From Streptomyces globosus (lineage in GTDB: Bacteria; Actinomycetota; Actinomycetes; Streptomycetales; Streptomycetaceae): a stretch of DNA of 64,000 nucleotides. The stretch is taken from the NCBI RefSeq assembly GCF_003325375.1, contig NZ_CP030862.1, positions 1,057,501 to 1,121,500 of the forward strand, read 5' to 3'. The notes under the pieces are model-generated. The model made no database searches and was not told the origin of the DNA. It was given only the letters and a program-made list of their open reading frames with translations. Of the stretch, positions 17,044 to 25,357 are shown in pieces. Position 1 is the first letter of the stretch, and each line of letters begins with the position of its first letter. The translations under genes were made by a program, and so were the position numbers.

Positions 17044-17514
17044 ATGGCCCGGACCGAGTACTACGACGATCCCCACGCTCCCGCGCCCAACAGCATGGTC
17101 GTGGCAGCCTCAGCCGTCGTCACGGACGACCAGGGCCGCATCCTGCTGCAACGGCGCCGCGACAACGATCTGTGGGCTCTCCCCGGCGGTGGGATGGACC
17201 TCACGGACTCCCTCCCCGGAACGGCCGTCCGGGAGGTCAAGGAGGAGACGGGCCTCGACGTGGAGATCACGGGGCTGGTCGGCACCTACACGGACCCGAA
17301 GCACATCATCGAGTACAGCGACGGCGAGGTCCGCCGTCAGTTCAACGTCTGCTTCACGGCCCGCATCACCGGGGGCACGCTGGCGATCTCGGACGAGAGC
17401 ACGGAACTCCGCTTCGTGGAGCCGACTGAGCTGGGGGCCCTGCCCATGCACCACACCCAACGCCTTCGAGTACAGCACTTCTTGGAGAGCCGCCCCGCCC
17501 CATACCTTGGGTAG
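17044..17514 (+). CDS. Nudix hydrolase
   Basis: A 156-residue Nudix-fold pyrophosphohydrolase. The box reads GGGMDLTDSLPGTAVREVKEETGLDV. The REVKEETGL half with its metal-binding glutamates is intact; the upstream Glu of the consensus (Gx5E) is Asp here, a conservative change. It starts with ATG after an AAGGAG ribosome site, 4 bp after the HTH-PLD gene. The pair is probably an operon. Its substrate, a nucleoside diphosphate linked to X, is unknown. A second HTH/Nudix pair exists on the sodN island, so this is a recurring accessory combination in the window. Confidence 0.85.
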   Translation: MARTEYYDDPHAPAPNSMVVAASAVVTDDQGRILLQRRRDNDLWALPGGGMDLTDSLPGTAVREVKEETGLDVEITGLVGTYTDPKHIIEYSDGEVRRQFNVCFTARITGGTLAISDESTELRFVEPTELGALPMHHTQRLRVQHFLESRPAPYLG

Positions 17515-17710
17515 CGGGTTCTGGCAGACCCCAACAGGGCGCTGGAGGGGCCTTCCCACGGTCGTTCTCGGGCCCTCGGCCACACGTTGCCGCTGGCCAG
17601 ACCGCATGTAGGTGCTCAAAAACGGGCGTACACCCAGGGCGTGTTTGTCGTGCTGGGGCCGGGATCGCTGGGAGCCGTGCCACCTCAACTTTGACGCCGC
17701 CCTACCCCCT

Positions 17711-17800
17711 GCGGTGGTTCGGTGGTTCTAGGGCACTTTTGGTTTCCTTGTAGGTTTCTATATGCATACAGAAAAAGCCCAAGAATCACCGAACCACCGC
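17711..17800. repeat. Long iteron-like inverted repeat upstream of the resolvase stop
   Basis: The arms at 17711-17734 and 17777-17800 are 24 nt with two mismatches, and each contains two tandem copies of CGGTGGTT. The 42-bp AT-rich spacer contains TATATGCATA. It lies in the 305-bp gap between the Nudix gene and the resolvase stop, which otherwise shows nothing. It could be a protein-binding cluster, an origin-like site or a cruciform. Confidence 0.7.
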
Positions 17801-17819
17801 ACGCGCCTTGCCGTCACCC

Positions 17820-18398
17820 TCAGGCCGAGCCACCCAGTGCCCGGTACAGCGTCGCCCGGGAGACCCCGAGCGCCTTGGCGATGGCAGTGACGCTTTCCCC
17901 TTTCGCGCGGCGGGCCTTGGCAGCAGCGAGCTTGTCCCCGTCCATGACCACCGGACGTCCGCCGGTACGTCCCTGAGCGCGGGCAGCGTCCAGCCCGGCG
18001 CGGGTGCGCTCCTTGATCAAGCTCCGCTCGAACTCCGCCATGGCGCCCACCACCTGAAGCATGAGCCGACCGTCCGGGGTGTTCGGGTCGATGCTCGCGA
18101 GCGCACCTGTCAGCACCTTGAAGCCGACCCCACGTGCAGCGAGCGAGTCCACCAGCGTCACGAGATCGATCAGCGAGCGAGCAAACCGGTCCAGCTTCCA
18201 CACGCACAGGGTGTCCCCAGGACGCAGGTAGTCCAGAGCGGCAGTCAGCCCCGGGCGGTCGGTGTTCTTACCGCTCGCCTTGTCCGTGAAGATCCGGGCG
18301 CAGCCGGCGTCAGTCAGCGCGTCGTGCTGCAACTGCGATTCCTGCTCGTCGGTAGAGACTCGCGCGTATCCGATCAACTGTCCTGCGGGCGTCGTCAT
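17820..18398 (-). CDS. Small serine recombinase (resolvase/invertase)
   Basis: A 192-residue member of the Tn3-resolvase/DNA-invertase family. The N-terminal catalytic domain has GYARVSTDEQ (Ser15 nucleophile). RPGLTAALDYLRPGDTLCVWKLDRFARSL carries the conserved Arg residues, and AEFERSLIKERTRAGLDAARAQGRTGGRP is the E-helix and hinge. A C-terminal HTH (ESVTAIAKALGVSRATLYRALG) binds its site. It is full length. Upstream, 18419-18530 holds several inverted half-sites that look like its recombination site. No transposase is adjacent, so it may resolve or invert part of the element or be a remnant of a Tn3-like transposon. Confidence 0.9.
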   Translation of the reverse strand: MTTPAGQLIGYARVSTDEQESQLQHDALTDAGCARIFTDKASGKNTDRPGLTAALDYLRPGDTLCVWKLDRFARSLIDLVTLVDSLAARGVGFKVLTGALASIDPNTPDGRLMLQVVGAMAEFERSLIKERTRAGLDAARAQGRTGGRPVVMDGDKLAAAKARRAKGESVTAIAKALGVSRATLYRALGGSA

Positions 18399-18418
18399 GC
18401 AACGAGCGTCGCATAACT

Positions 18419-18530
18419 CGTCTCAAAACATCAAGAGTCTTCGTAGGGTTCTGAGACGCGTTTTGGGACGCAGGTCGGGCCTCCATGGAGCGCTATCGCC
18501 GGCGTCTCGAAAACCATCGTTTATGAGACT
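18419..18530. repeat. res-like cluster of resolvase half-sites
   Basis: Four or five half-sites related to CGTCTCAAAAC occur. They are CGTCTCAAAAC (18419), GTTCTGAGACG inverted (18448), GTTTTGGGACG inverted (about 18460), GCGTCTCGAAAAC (18502) and TTTATGAGAC inverted (18520). The paired inverted spacing just upstream of the resolvase start is typical of res subsites. The following 18531-18912 has no recognisable gene and probably holds the promoter of the three-gene operon. Confidence 0.65.
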
Positions 18531-18912
18531 ACCCGTCCTGGGCTGACTCCGGGACTGCCTGTTGTGTCGATGAGCAGGACGCCTCAGGGACGGGAACGAC
18601 AGCCGGACCGGGACGCCCCGCCCCTACGTCGAAGCGAAGGGCATGCGGGGCCGCTCGCAGCATGCCGCTGCGCCACGGTCCTGTATGAGCTGTCGGGTGG
18701 CGCCGCCGGCAGCGCAACGCGAATCTCGCTGTGGTGAAGTGCTTTGGGGGTTAAGCAGAATGATGTGTCGCCAGTTTGGGTGTACGCCACCCGCGATCGT
18801 TGGCTTGAAGATGACTCAAGGTTGTGGAAGACCGTTCGTGGGCAAAGATCTTCCCTATCATGCTGGGTGTCGAGGTGGCGTGGCAGGCGGCCTCTGACCA
18901 GGGGTTGGAACC

Positions 18913-19857
18913 GTGTCCGCAGCCACCGGGGGGATCTCGTTGGTAGCTACTCATCAGTACTCCGGTGACGAGTGGGAGCAGTACTGCCTGCTGCTCGCAC
19001 GGCGACACTATGGCGCAGACCAGGTGCAAGAAGTTCCCGCACGACATGGTGGCGACCTCGGCATTGAAGCCTTCACCTTCTGCGGTCGCGCCTTCCAGTG
19101 CTATGCGCCTGTGGAGCCACTATCTACAAGCGAACGATACGACAAGCAGCGCGACAAGCTCTCAACCGACCTTCGCAAGTTGGAGACGAAGCAGAAAGAA
19201 TTGGGGAGCCTGCTCGGCAGCGTTCGGATCAAGCAGTACATCTTCCTCGTGCCGATCTTTGACTCCGCCAAGCTGGTGCAGCACGCCTCGACGAAGGCGG
19301 AAGAGATGCGCGCGCTAAATCTTCCGCACCTTGGTCAGGACTTCACTATTACTGTGGCCTCGGACTCCATGTTTGCGCGCGAGAGGTCGGAAGTGCTTGA
19401 GCGGCCGACTGCCTTGGTTGACATGGTGCAAACTTCCCTAGAGGACGTTGACGTCTGGATTTCTGGGAACTCCGAGCTGACAAGCAAGGCTCTTGAGAAG
19501 CTGTCGCGGATCCAGTTGTCTGCCAGCCAGCGTGAAAGCTACCTCGAGCAGCTTGTAAATCAGTTTCTGGACTCAGAGAACGCGCTCCTGCGCTTGCGCG
19601 AAAAATACCCAGACCAGTGGGAGGCGGTGATGGATGCTCGGAAGCGAAAAGAGCGTAAATTGGTTCTCGAGTATCCTCCGGGCAGCACGAACACAGCGAT
19701 GGACGTAAATGGCATCGTGAGGTCCCTCAAAGAAGATCTATCTCGGCAGGTGCCGGCTCTAGACGACCCCTTCGTGGATGCGATGTCCTGGGGCTCTATC
19801 GCTGATTGGCTTATGAGATGCCCGCTAGATTTTGAACCCAGCGAGGGTGCGCAATGA
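18913..19857 (+). CDS. REase-like effector component of an ABC three-component defence system
   Basis: A 314-residue protein and the first gene of a coupled three-gene operon. The N-terminal about 70 residues look like an Mrr/Cap4-type PD-(D/E)xK nuclease fold: GDEWEQYCLLLARRHYG, then GGDLGIEAF (Asp48, Glu52), then AFQCYAPVEPL. The usual Q-x-K lysine is replaced by Tyr64 (FQCY), so catalysis is uncertain. The middle is helical (SERYDKQRDKLSTDLRKLETKQKEL). The C-terminal half is unassigned. GC is clearly below that of the flanks. GTG at 18913 lacks a strong ribosome site; TTG at 18940 is an alternative. It is probably the nuclease arm acting with the Rad50-like ATPase downstream. Confidence 0.7.
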   Translation: MSAATGGISLVATHQYSGDEWEQYCLLLARRHYGADQVQEVPARHGGDLGIEAFTFCGRAFQCYAPVEPLSTSERYDKQRDKLSTDLRKLETKQKELGSLLGSVRIKQYIFLVPIFDSAKLVQHASTKAEEMRALNLPHLGQDFTITVASDSMFARERSEVLERPTALVDMVQTSLEDVDVWISGNSELTSKALEKLSRIQLSASQRESYLEQLVNQFLDSENALLRLREKYPDQWEAVMDARKRKERKLVLEYPPGSTNTAMDVNGIVRSLKEDLSRQVPALDDPFVDAMSWGSIADWLMRCPLDFEPSEGAQ

Positions 19858-20336
19858 CGTCAGCGGATCTCAGGGCGGCGTTTTCGGGCATTTCGAACGC
19901 TGTAGTCTTCACTCGCAGGCCGGACCCGGTCCCTGGGGATCTGAGGACTGCATGGAGAATATCCGCTATCGTCTTGGTCCTTCGCAGGTGTCGGGCCAAC
20001 ACTGCCAACGTGGAACAGATTCACGTTCTCGTTTGGGCTCTTCGTTCTGAACATGGTAGGCGCGTCGTCTCCGAGTGGTTTAATCACCAGCGAAAGCCGC
20101 ATGGGCTAATTATTCGCCACGATCCTTCCACGACGCGAAGCATTAACCTTGCAGTGGCAGCAGGATTGGCCAAGAGAAACTCTAACGCCTCTATCTCTTT
20201 GACGGAGAAGGGTGAGCGCATGGCCGGTCTGCTTATGTCTAGAAACGATGTGTTGCGGATGGAGAAGGATTTTCTTGCCACGCTGCCGGCGCGCATTACG
20301 CAAAAGTCCGTGAACGATTTGCTTGACTGGAGCTAG
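19854..20336 (+). CDS. Middle component (winged-helix-like) of the ABC three-component system
   Basis: A 160-residue protein, coupled to the gene before it by an ATGA overlap. It reads RTAWRISAIVLVLRRCRANTANVEQIHVLVWALRSEHGRRVVSEWF, then GLIIRHDPSTTRSINLAVAAGLAKRNSNASISLTEKGERMAGLLM. The last part (AAGLAKRN...ISLTEKGERMAG) has the shape of a winged helix with a beta hairpin. Small proteins in this position are called middle components in published ABC-3C classifications and would bridge the effector and the ATPase. Codon use and GC match its operon neighbours, unlike the host genes. Confidence 0.65.
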   Translation: MTSADLRAAFSGISNAVVFTRRPDPVPGDLRTAWRISAIVLVLRRCRANTANVEQIHVLVWALRSEHGRRVVSEWFNHQRKPHGLIIRHDPSTTRSINLAVAAGLAKRNSNASISLTEKGERMAGLLMSRNDVLRMEKDFLATLPARITQKSVNDLLDWS

Positions 20337-20339
20337 CGG

Positions 20340-22367
20340 ATGCTTACTCTGAGGAAACTCGTTCTGCGCGTGCAGACCCCGGGTCCCATGTGTGGGACCG
20401 AGCTGAACTTTAGCCGGGGCCTAAATATCCTCCGGGCAGACAACTCGAGCGGCAAGTCTACATGCCTTCAGTCCATCATTTATGCGCTCGGCCTTGAGGG
20501 GATGCTCAGCTCTAGTCGCAACATCCCCTTGCCGCATGCCATGACGGATTCCGTCGAAGTGTCCGGCCGCGAATATCGCGTTGTCGAGTCTGACGTCGCC
20601 CTTGAGATTGAGAACTCAACAGGGTCGGTAATGACTGTACGGAGGGCGGTTCGAAGCTCTCGCTTCAATAGTTCGCTAGTGAGGGTGCAGGAGGGGCCTG
20701 CTCTGACTGATCCTTACGGCGACTATCCCTCGCAGGACTACTTTGTGAGGCGCTCAGGTGCTGCACAGCGAGAGGCTGGATTCCACCACAAGCTGGCGCG
20801 TTTCCTGGGCTGGGAACTCCCCCGAGTCACGAAGATGGACGGCAGTGAAAGCCTGCTTTACCTGGAATGCCTGTTCCCTTATTTCTTCGTAGAGCAGAAG
20901 CATGGCTGGTCAGGAGTTCAGGCTCGTATCCCTACCTACCTGGGGATTCAAGACGTCTCTAAGCGCTCAGCAGAATTTATCCTATCCCTTGAAGTGATGG
21001 ATGCCGTCCTCGAGCGGCAGCGGCTTGAATCTGTCAATGCGATTCTAGAATCTGACTGGAAGGCGCTCGAGCGGCAAATTACCGAGCTTGGCAGGCGATC
21101 CGGGGTTCTGGTGCAAGGTGTCCCCAAGAAGCCGACCGCTGATTGGCGCAGGGCGGATCAAGTTGAGGTCCAGGTTGCGTCCGGCGGGGGCTGGATCTCG
21201 CTTTCCCAAGAAATCGATCAAATGGCCGGCCGGCTCGAAGGTCAGCTCAGGAGGCGAGCTGTTCATTCGGTCGGTGAGGCGGCGCCTCAGATCGAAGCGG
21301 CTCTTGCCGAGAATCAAGACAATGGGATGCGCCTGGCCGTCGTTCTCTCTGAAGCTGTGGACGATCTAGAGCAGGCGAAACGTCGGGAAACCTCTGTCGG
21401 CTTGCGTGTTGAGGCTCTGGAAGAAGACTTGAGGAAGCACAAGGATGCCTCCTTGCTGCGAAACTTGGGCTCTGGGACCGATTTCGAATCCCTCTACGAG
21501 AACTGTCCGACGTGTGGGCAGCTCCTGCCGGACGGGTTCGAAATCACAGACTATCCGTTGACGATCGAGGACAATATTTCGCTGTTGGAGCGGGAGCTGT
21601 CGACTTTCCGATCTATGACGGCCGACGCGCGACGTGCAGTTGAGCGAGGGCAGGTCCGTGTTAGCCGGCTGCGAGATGAGATGGCTTCGATTCGCTCGTC
21701 TATTAGAGCGCAGAAAGATGCCCTCGTTAGCCCTAATTCCCTTCCTGACGCCGCCGCGCTTTCCGAGCACATTCAACTTCAAGGTCGAATCGATGCTCTG
21801 CGGGCCGTCCGTGATGAAATCGAAGCGGCTCTAGATGAGCTGGATAGAATCTTCTCTACCTGGCGGCAGACGAAAGAGCAGCTTTCGCGGCTGCGAAATC
21901 ATGAACTGAACCAAACTGATGCCGCCAAGGTTGCGGCACTTCGGACTTCTCTTGTCTCTCAGCTCCACAGCTACGGGTTCCGCTCGATGGACCCCTCGGC
22001 TGTCGATATCTCTGACAAGACGTATCGTCCCATTCATGAAGGATTTGATCTCGGCTTCGATCTATCCGCCAGTGACATGGTGCGAGTCATCTGGTCCTAC
22101 CTGTTTGCCCTCATGGAAGTTTCGAGGGAGCGCGGAGGCAATCATGCACAGTTGCTTGTCTTCGACGAGCCTCGTCAGCAGGAGGCTGCTCGAATGAGTT
22201 TTCAGCAGCTTTTGAGGAGGGCTGCGCAGAATGGGTCTGCAGGAAGTCAGATCCTCTTCGCGACCAGCGAGGAGGAGCACGGTTTGCGAGAAATGCTGCA
22301 AGGGCTTCCGCACTCCATGACGTCGGTGCCTCGTGGCGATAAATTGATCAAACCGATCGCTAGTTGA
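20340..22367 (+). CDS. Rad50/SMC-like ABC ATPase with zinc hook (ABC-3C/Lamassu-like)
   Basis: A 675-residue ATPase. The Walker A is RADNSSGKST (residues 32-41). A conserved FPYFFVEQKHGWSGVQARIPTYLG segment lies at about 179-202. Helical coiled-coil-forming regions span about 225-370 and 420-530, around a zinc-hook motif CPTCGQLLPDG with Cys389 and Cys392. Walker B is AQLLVFDEP (Asp609, Glu610). This is the build of a Rad50/SMC DNA sensor. Its order after an REase-like gene and a small winged-helix gene fits ABC-3C/Lamassu-type anti-phage systems. The ATG follows the previous stop by 3 bp, with GGAG overlapping that stop. Confidence 0.8.
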   Translation: MLTLRKLVLRVQTPGPMCGTELNFSRGLNILRADNSSGKSTCLQSIIYALGLEGMLSSSRNIPLPHAMTDSVEVSGREYRVVESDVALEIENSTGSVMTVRRAVRSSRFNSSLVRVQEGPALTDPYGDYPSQDYFVRRSGAAQREAGFHHKLARFLGWELPRVTKMDGSESLLYLECLFPYFFVEQKHGWSGVQARIPTYLGIQDVSKRSAEFILSLEVMDAVLERQRLESVNAILESDWKALERQITELGRRSGVLVQGVPKKPTADWRRADQVEVQVASGGGWISLSQEIDQMAGRLEGQLRRRAVHSVGEAAPQIEAALAENQDNGMRLAVVLSEAVDDLEQAKRRETSVGLRVEALEEDLRKHKDASLLRNLGSGTDFESLYENCPTCGQLLPDGFEITDYPLTIEDNISLLERELSTFRSMTADARRAVERGQVRVSRLRDEMASIRSSIRAQKDALVSPNSLPDAAALSEHIQLQGRIDALRAVRDEIEAALDELDRIFSTWRQTKEQLSRLRNHELNQTDAAKVAALRTSLVSQLHSYGFRSMDPSAVDISDKTYRPIHEGFDLGFDLSASDMVRVIWSYLFALMEVSRERGGNHAQLLVFDEPRQQEAARMSFQQLLRRAAQNGSAGSQILFATSEEEHGLREMLQGLPHSMTSVPRGDKLIKPIAS

Positions 22368-22507
22368 CGGCAGCTCGGGAGATTTTCTTTGGGGCACTCG
22401 AGGGCCGGATCCATCCGGCGAAGAAGCGGTTGGAGGTGTGCGGACCATACCTGGTTGTCAGCACCAGCGCTGTGGGATGGGACGCCACGGCCGCGCGGTT
22501 GAGGTGA

Positions 22508-22615
22508 CGAAGTGACGAAGTGACGGTTAGTTCTAATCCATGCATGGCGACGATAAATATCTCTATGTAAGAGGTAACCCGGCGCTGAGTGTCATTCCGT
22601 CACTTCGTCACTTCG
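22508..22615. repeat. Long iteron-like inverted repeat downstream of the defence operon
   Basis: Perfect 19-bp arms lie at 22508-22526 and 22597-22615, built from tandem GTGACGAA units. The 70-bp spacer holds CCATGCATGG and the hairpin CTCTATGTAAGAG. The architecture copies the repeat at 17711-17800, with a different sequence. The surrounding 22368-22715 has no gene. Confidence 0.75.
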
Positions 22616-22715
22616 GGCGTTGTTGTGCGCGGGTCCTCAGGAGCCGCAGGAGGCGCCACCAGCCCGCCAGGGCAGTCTTTCCCGTGAGGGGTCGTACGCG
22701 GCGCGCAGGACGGCG

Positions 22716-24293
22716 TCAGCGCCCCTGGGGCACGGTTCCCACGGGCTGAGGGTCCTCGCCTACCCAATGGAACCTGAAGCGGGTGAGCACTGGGTCCTTG
22801 CAGCCCTGGCCCCGGGACGGGAGGAGCGCCACGGAGTGGAGAACTACGCGCAGCAGCATGCGGGCACGTTCCTGGTCTGCTGCCATCCACGCTTGGTGCA
22901 GCATCTCGCCGTCTCGCAAGATCGTGATGTCGATGGCGCGCGTCAGTTCCGCCAGTTCTGCTTCCAGCGAGTCCAACTGAGCGGTGATCGCGTCCCGTAG
23001 CTGGTCGTAGCGCTGCTGCCCCTTCGGACCCTTGAAGCGGCCCTGCACGAAGTGCGCTTCGTCCAGGCTGTCCAGCCGGGCCCGGGCATCGTCCACGGCG
23101 AGCGTGAGTTCCGTACGACGGACGTCCTTCTCCGGGTCCTCCACGGCCAACCAGCGGATGGCGAGGTCCACGAGGAGGCCGTCGTCGTCCGGCAGCGTGG
23201 AGACGCGGGAGATGAACGCGTGGGTTATGGCATCGTCCGCAGCGTTCACCAGGACGGACATTCCCTGGCAGGTGCTCTTGCCCAGGTTGATACGCCGGTA
23301 GCAGCGGTAGGACGGACCGCCCTTGACCATGTTGCCGCCGCAGCGTCCGCACTTGAGGAGTCCGGACAGCAGCTACTGTGCCGCCGGCTTCCCCCGGCGT
23401 CCGTTCGCCATGGACTCGGACGTGCGCAGCCTCAGGGCGGCCTGGATGCGTGCCCGCTCTCCGGGCGTGATGACTCCCTCGCCCACTTGGACGGGCTGTC
23501 CGTCCTCGCCCAGCATGGGTTCCTGCGTCGCACGCCACCGTTCCCGGCCTTGGTCGTCCGTGTACCGGTCGTGCGTGGGCATCAGGCCGGCCCACGCGGG
23601 GGAGTGGGCGAGCTGCGTGATCGTGGAGGAGCGCCACTTACCGCCCCGGCGGGTCGTGAGACCGTCGGCGTTCAGCTTCTCCGCTATCGCACTGGCGGAC
23701 TTGGCGGACAGCAGGAGGTCCGCGATACGGCGGGATGTGGCGTACTCCTTGGGGTGGTGCTCCGTGGTCGTCCGGCCCTTCCGGACCCGCAGCCCGTAGG
23801 GCGGCTGACCGCCTGGCCACGCACCTTGGCGCTTCTTCTCCGCCTTCGTCGTCCGAGTGCGGACGCTCGTGTTGTACGACTCGGCGCGTGCCTGTTCGGC
23901 CAGCCACGCGAATAGCCCACGGTGCTGCGGTACGGAGCTGTCCAGGCCGTCCATGTGTGCGACCAGCCGGGCGTTACGGCTTTCGAACGTGTCGAGCACG
24001 TCGCCCACCTGCCGCATGCCACGACGGCTCAGGCGGTCCAGCTTCCACACCAGGAGGTGGCGGACCTCGCCGGCGACCACGGCGGCAATCGCCTTGTCGA
24101 ACTTCTCGCGCGTGACACCGGCCTTGAAGGCCGACGCCTCGTCCGTCCAGACCTCCCGGACGGTCAGTCCTTCGCGCTGTGCCCGGTCCCTGAGGTCGCG
24201 TTCGTGCGCCTTCAGGGTGTCCTTGTTGTCCTGCAAGGTGCTGCGGCGCAGGTAGAGGTCACACAACTTGGCCGGGTCGGTCGCTATGCCCAT
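22716..24293 (-). pseudogene. Large serine integrase split by an in-frame amber codon
   Basis: A 525-codon integrase frame that should have excised and inserted the element. The catalytic domain is complete: LYLRRSTLQDNKDTLKAHERDL with nucleophile Ser18, then VWKLDRLSRRGMRQVGDVL. A recombinase domain follows (PPYGLRVRKGRTTTEHHPKEYATSRRIADLLLS). After a TAG at codon 307 (23373-23375) the same frame continues with the zinc ribbon LLSGLLKCGRCGGNMVKGGPSYRCYRR and a coiled coil. A single CAG-to-TAG transition explains the stop (AAQ[Q]LLSG). The truncated product would lack the DNA-binding zinc ribbon, so the element is probably stranded unless the stop is suppressed. Confidence 0.88.
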
Positions 24294-24333
24294 GAGAGTC
24301 ACCCTAGGTTGGGGTGATCGCGGGCCAAACCGA

Positions 24334-24519
24334 TTATTTCTGCTGGTCAGGCCCGCAAACACCAGTGGGTTTACTCTCGGGCAGCTCGGGATGCACGAGG
24401 TCGTCCCGCTTGAGCAGCAGCCGCACCCCGCACCGCTCGAACCGCTCGTCACGGACCTCCTGCAACGGGGACGGCGGGCGGGGCTGCAAGAGCACGTCAA
24501 GGTTCGCGGGGCGGTTCAC
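24334..24519 (-). pseudogene. Displaced original 5' end of the D-cysteine desulfhydrase-like gene
   Basis: The 61 codons begin MNRPANLDVLLQPRPPSPLQEVRDERFERCGVRLLLKRDDLVHPELP, almost the same as the start of the fused gene at 15629, and are about 90 percent identical to it in DNA. After PELP the frame runs into element sequence and stops. This is the chromosomal 5' half cut off by integration; it should still have its native promoter. If translated it would give a short dead peptide. Confidence 0.88.
24361..24384. other. attR of the serine-integrase element
   Basis: The element arm ACCAGTGGGTTTACTCTCGG (24361-24380) is followed directly by the original 5' target-gene sequence. The arm is an inverted near-copy of the attL arm. 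Confidence 0.7.
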
Positions 24520-24597
24520 CCGTCCATTGTGGGGGCTGAGGTGCCTCGGGGTGGGCGGCCCGCGGGCCTTGTCGGGGGCCGCCCCGGTACGGGTGGG

Positions 24598-25188
24598 TCA
24601 GTTCAGGTGTGCGGCCACGCGGGTGCGGAACCAGTTCATCGTGAAGCCGCGGGGGTCCGGTTTGCCCGGCTGCCATTCCAGGTGGCCGATCACCGAGCGT
24701 TCCGTCCAGCCGTGGACGCGGCAGACCGCGGCCGCCGCGCGGGCCATCGCGTCGAGCTGGACGGCCGGCCAGGGATCCCGGCCGTCGCCGAGGTTCTCGC
24801 ACTCGAAGCCGTAGAAGTGGCGGTTGCCGTCGGTGTCGCGCTCGTTGTCCGGCGGCAGCCGCCTCTCGGCGATCACCGCCGCGAGGACGTCCCGGTCGCC
24901 CGACCCGGCGTGGTTGGCGCGGCCGTAGCCGACGAGGTGGACGCGGCCGTCCTTGGTGATCACGCCGTGGCAGAGCGGCCCGGGGAGGGCCGCATGGCCG
25001 TCGCGGCAGAGTTGCACGGTGTACGCCGTGCCGCGCGTGACGGTGTGGTGGACCATCACTCCGTGTACGGGGCCCCACGGGCCCTTGTGGTTGCGGTTGT
25101 GGGTGCGCCAGGCGCCGACCTCGACGATGGTCAGGCCCTCGTTGCGCAGTGCGTCGATGAACCGGTCCGCGGACATGGGTGCGGCCAT
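24598..25188 (-). CDS. N-acetylmuramoyl-L-alanine amidase (Amidase_2/PGRP fold)
   Basis: A 196-residue zinc amidase of the Amidase_2 type. It should cut the bond between MurNAc and the stem peptide of peptidoglycan. Zinc-ligand regions are visible: VHGVMVHHTVT near residue 46, and RSVIGHLEWQPGKPDPRGFTMNWFR near the C-terminus. The catalytic-face motif HFYGFECENLGDG is also present. It has no signal peptide or cell-wall domain, which resembles phage- or spore-type intracellular amidases. The start has AAAGGAGG about 7 bp upstream; an internal ATG 12 bp later is an alternative. It lies just outside the element's right end and appears to be resident chromosome. Confidence 0.87.
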   Translation of the reverse strand: MAAPMSADRFIDALRNEGLTIVEVGAWRTHNRNHKGPWGPVHGVMVHHTVTRGTAYTVQLCRDGHAALPGPLCHGVITKDGRVHLVGYGRANHAGSGDRDVLAAVIAERRLPPDNERDTDGNRHFYGFECENLGDGRDPWPAVQLDAMARAAAAVCRVHGWTERSVIGHLEWQPGKPDPRGFTMNWFRTRVAAHLN

Positions 25189-25357
25189 GGACCGCCTCCT
25201 TTGCGGTGCGTTGCGGTCACCATGCGTGGCGACCCCGTTCCCTACGGTGTAGGGGAGGGGGTCCTTGCGTGGCTAGGGCATTCGTACGGCGTGCGAGCCG
25301 ATTCGGACAGGGCGGCCCCGTACCGGCCGGCCCGCACGCCCCACGCGTCGCGTGCCG

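Larger units (their letters stand above)
15448..24380. mobile_element. Integrated serine-integrase element (~8.9 kb) with defence cargo
   Basis: The element lies inside the D-cysteine desulfhydrase-like gene. Joining the left flank (15447 and below) to the right flank (24381 and above) restores an ordinary reading frame, RDDLVHPELP-GNKWRKL. The contents are, in order: a replacement 5' end for the target gene, three small regulatory/unknown genes, a Nudix gene, a resolvase with repeats, a three-gene ABC-ATPase operon, and a large serine integrase with an amber codon. Several internal genes have visibly lower GC than the flanks. No replication or conjugation gene was recognised, so it resembles a mobilisable or defective integrative element. 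Confidence 0.85.

Noticed and set aside
17515..18912. Looking for a Tn3-type transposase or terminal inverted repeats around the resolvase
   Set aside because: No transposase was found, and the large inverted repeat lies on one side only, so a complete transposon cannot be supported.
22716..24293. Reading the integrase as two separate recombinase genes
   Set aside because: Both halves are in the same frame with only one TAG between them, and the second half has only the zinc ribbon and coiled coil of the first half's family, so one broken gene is simpler.
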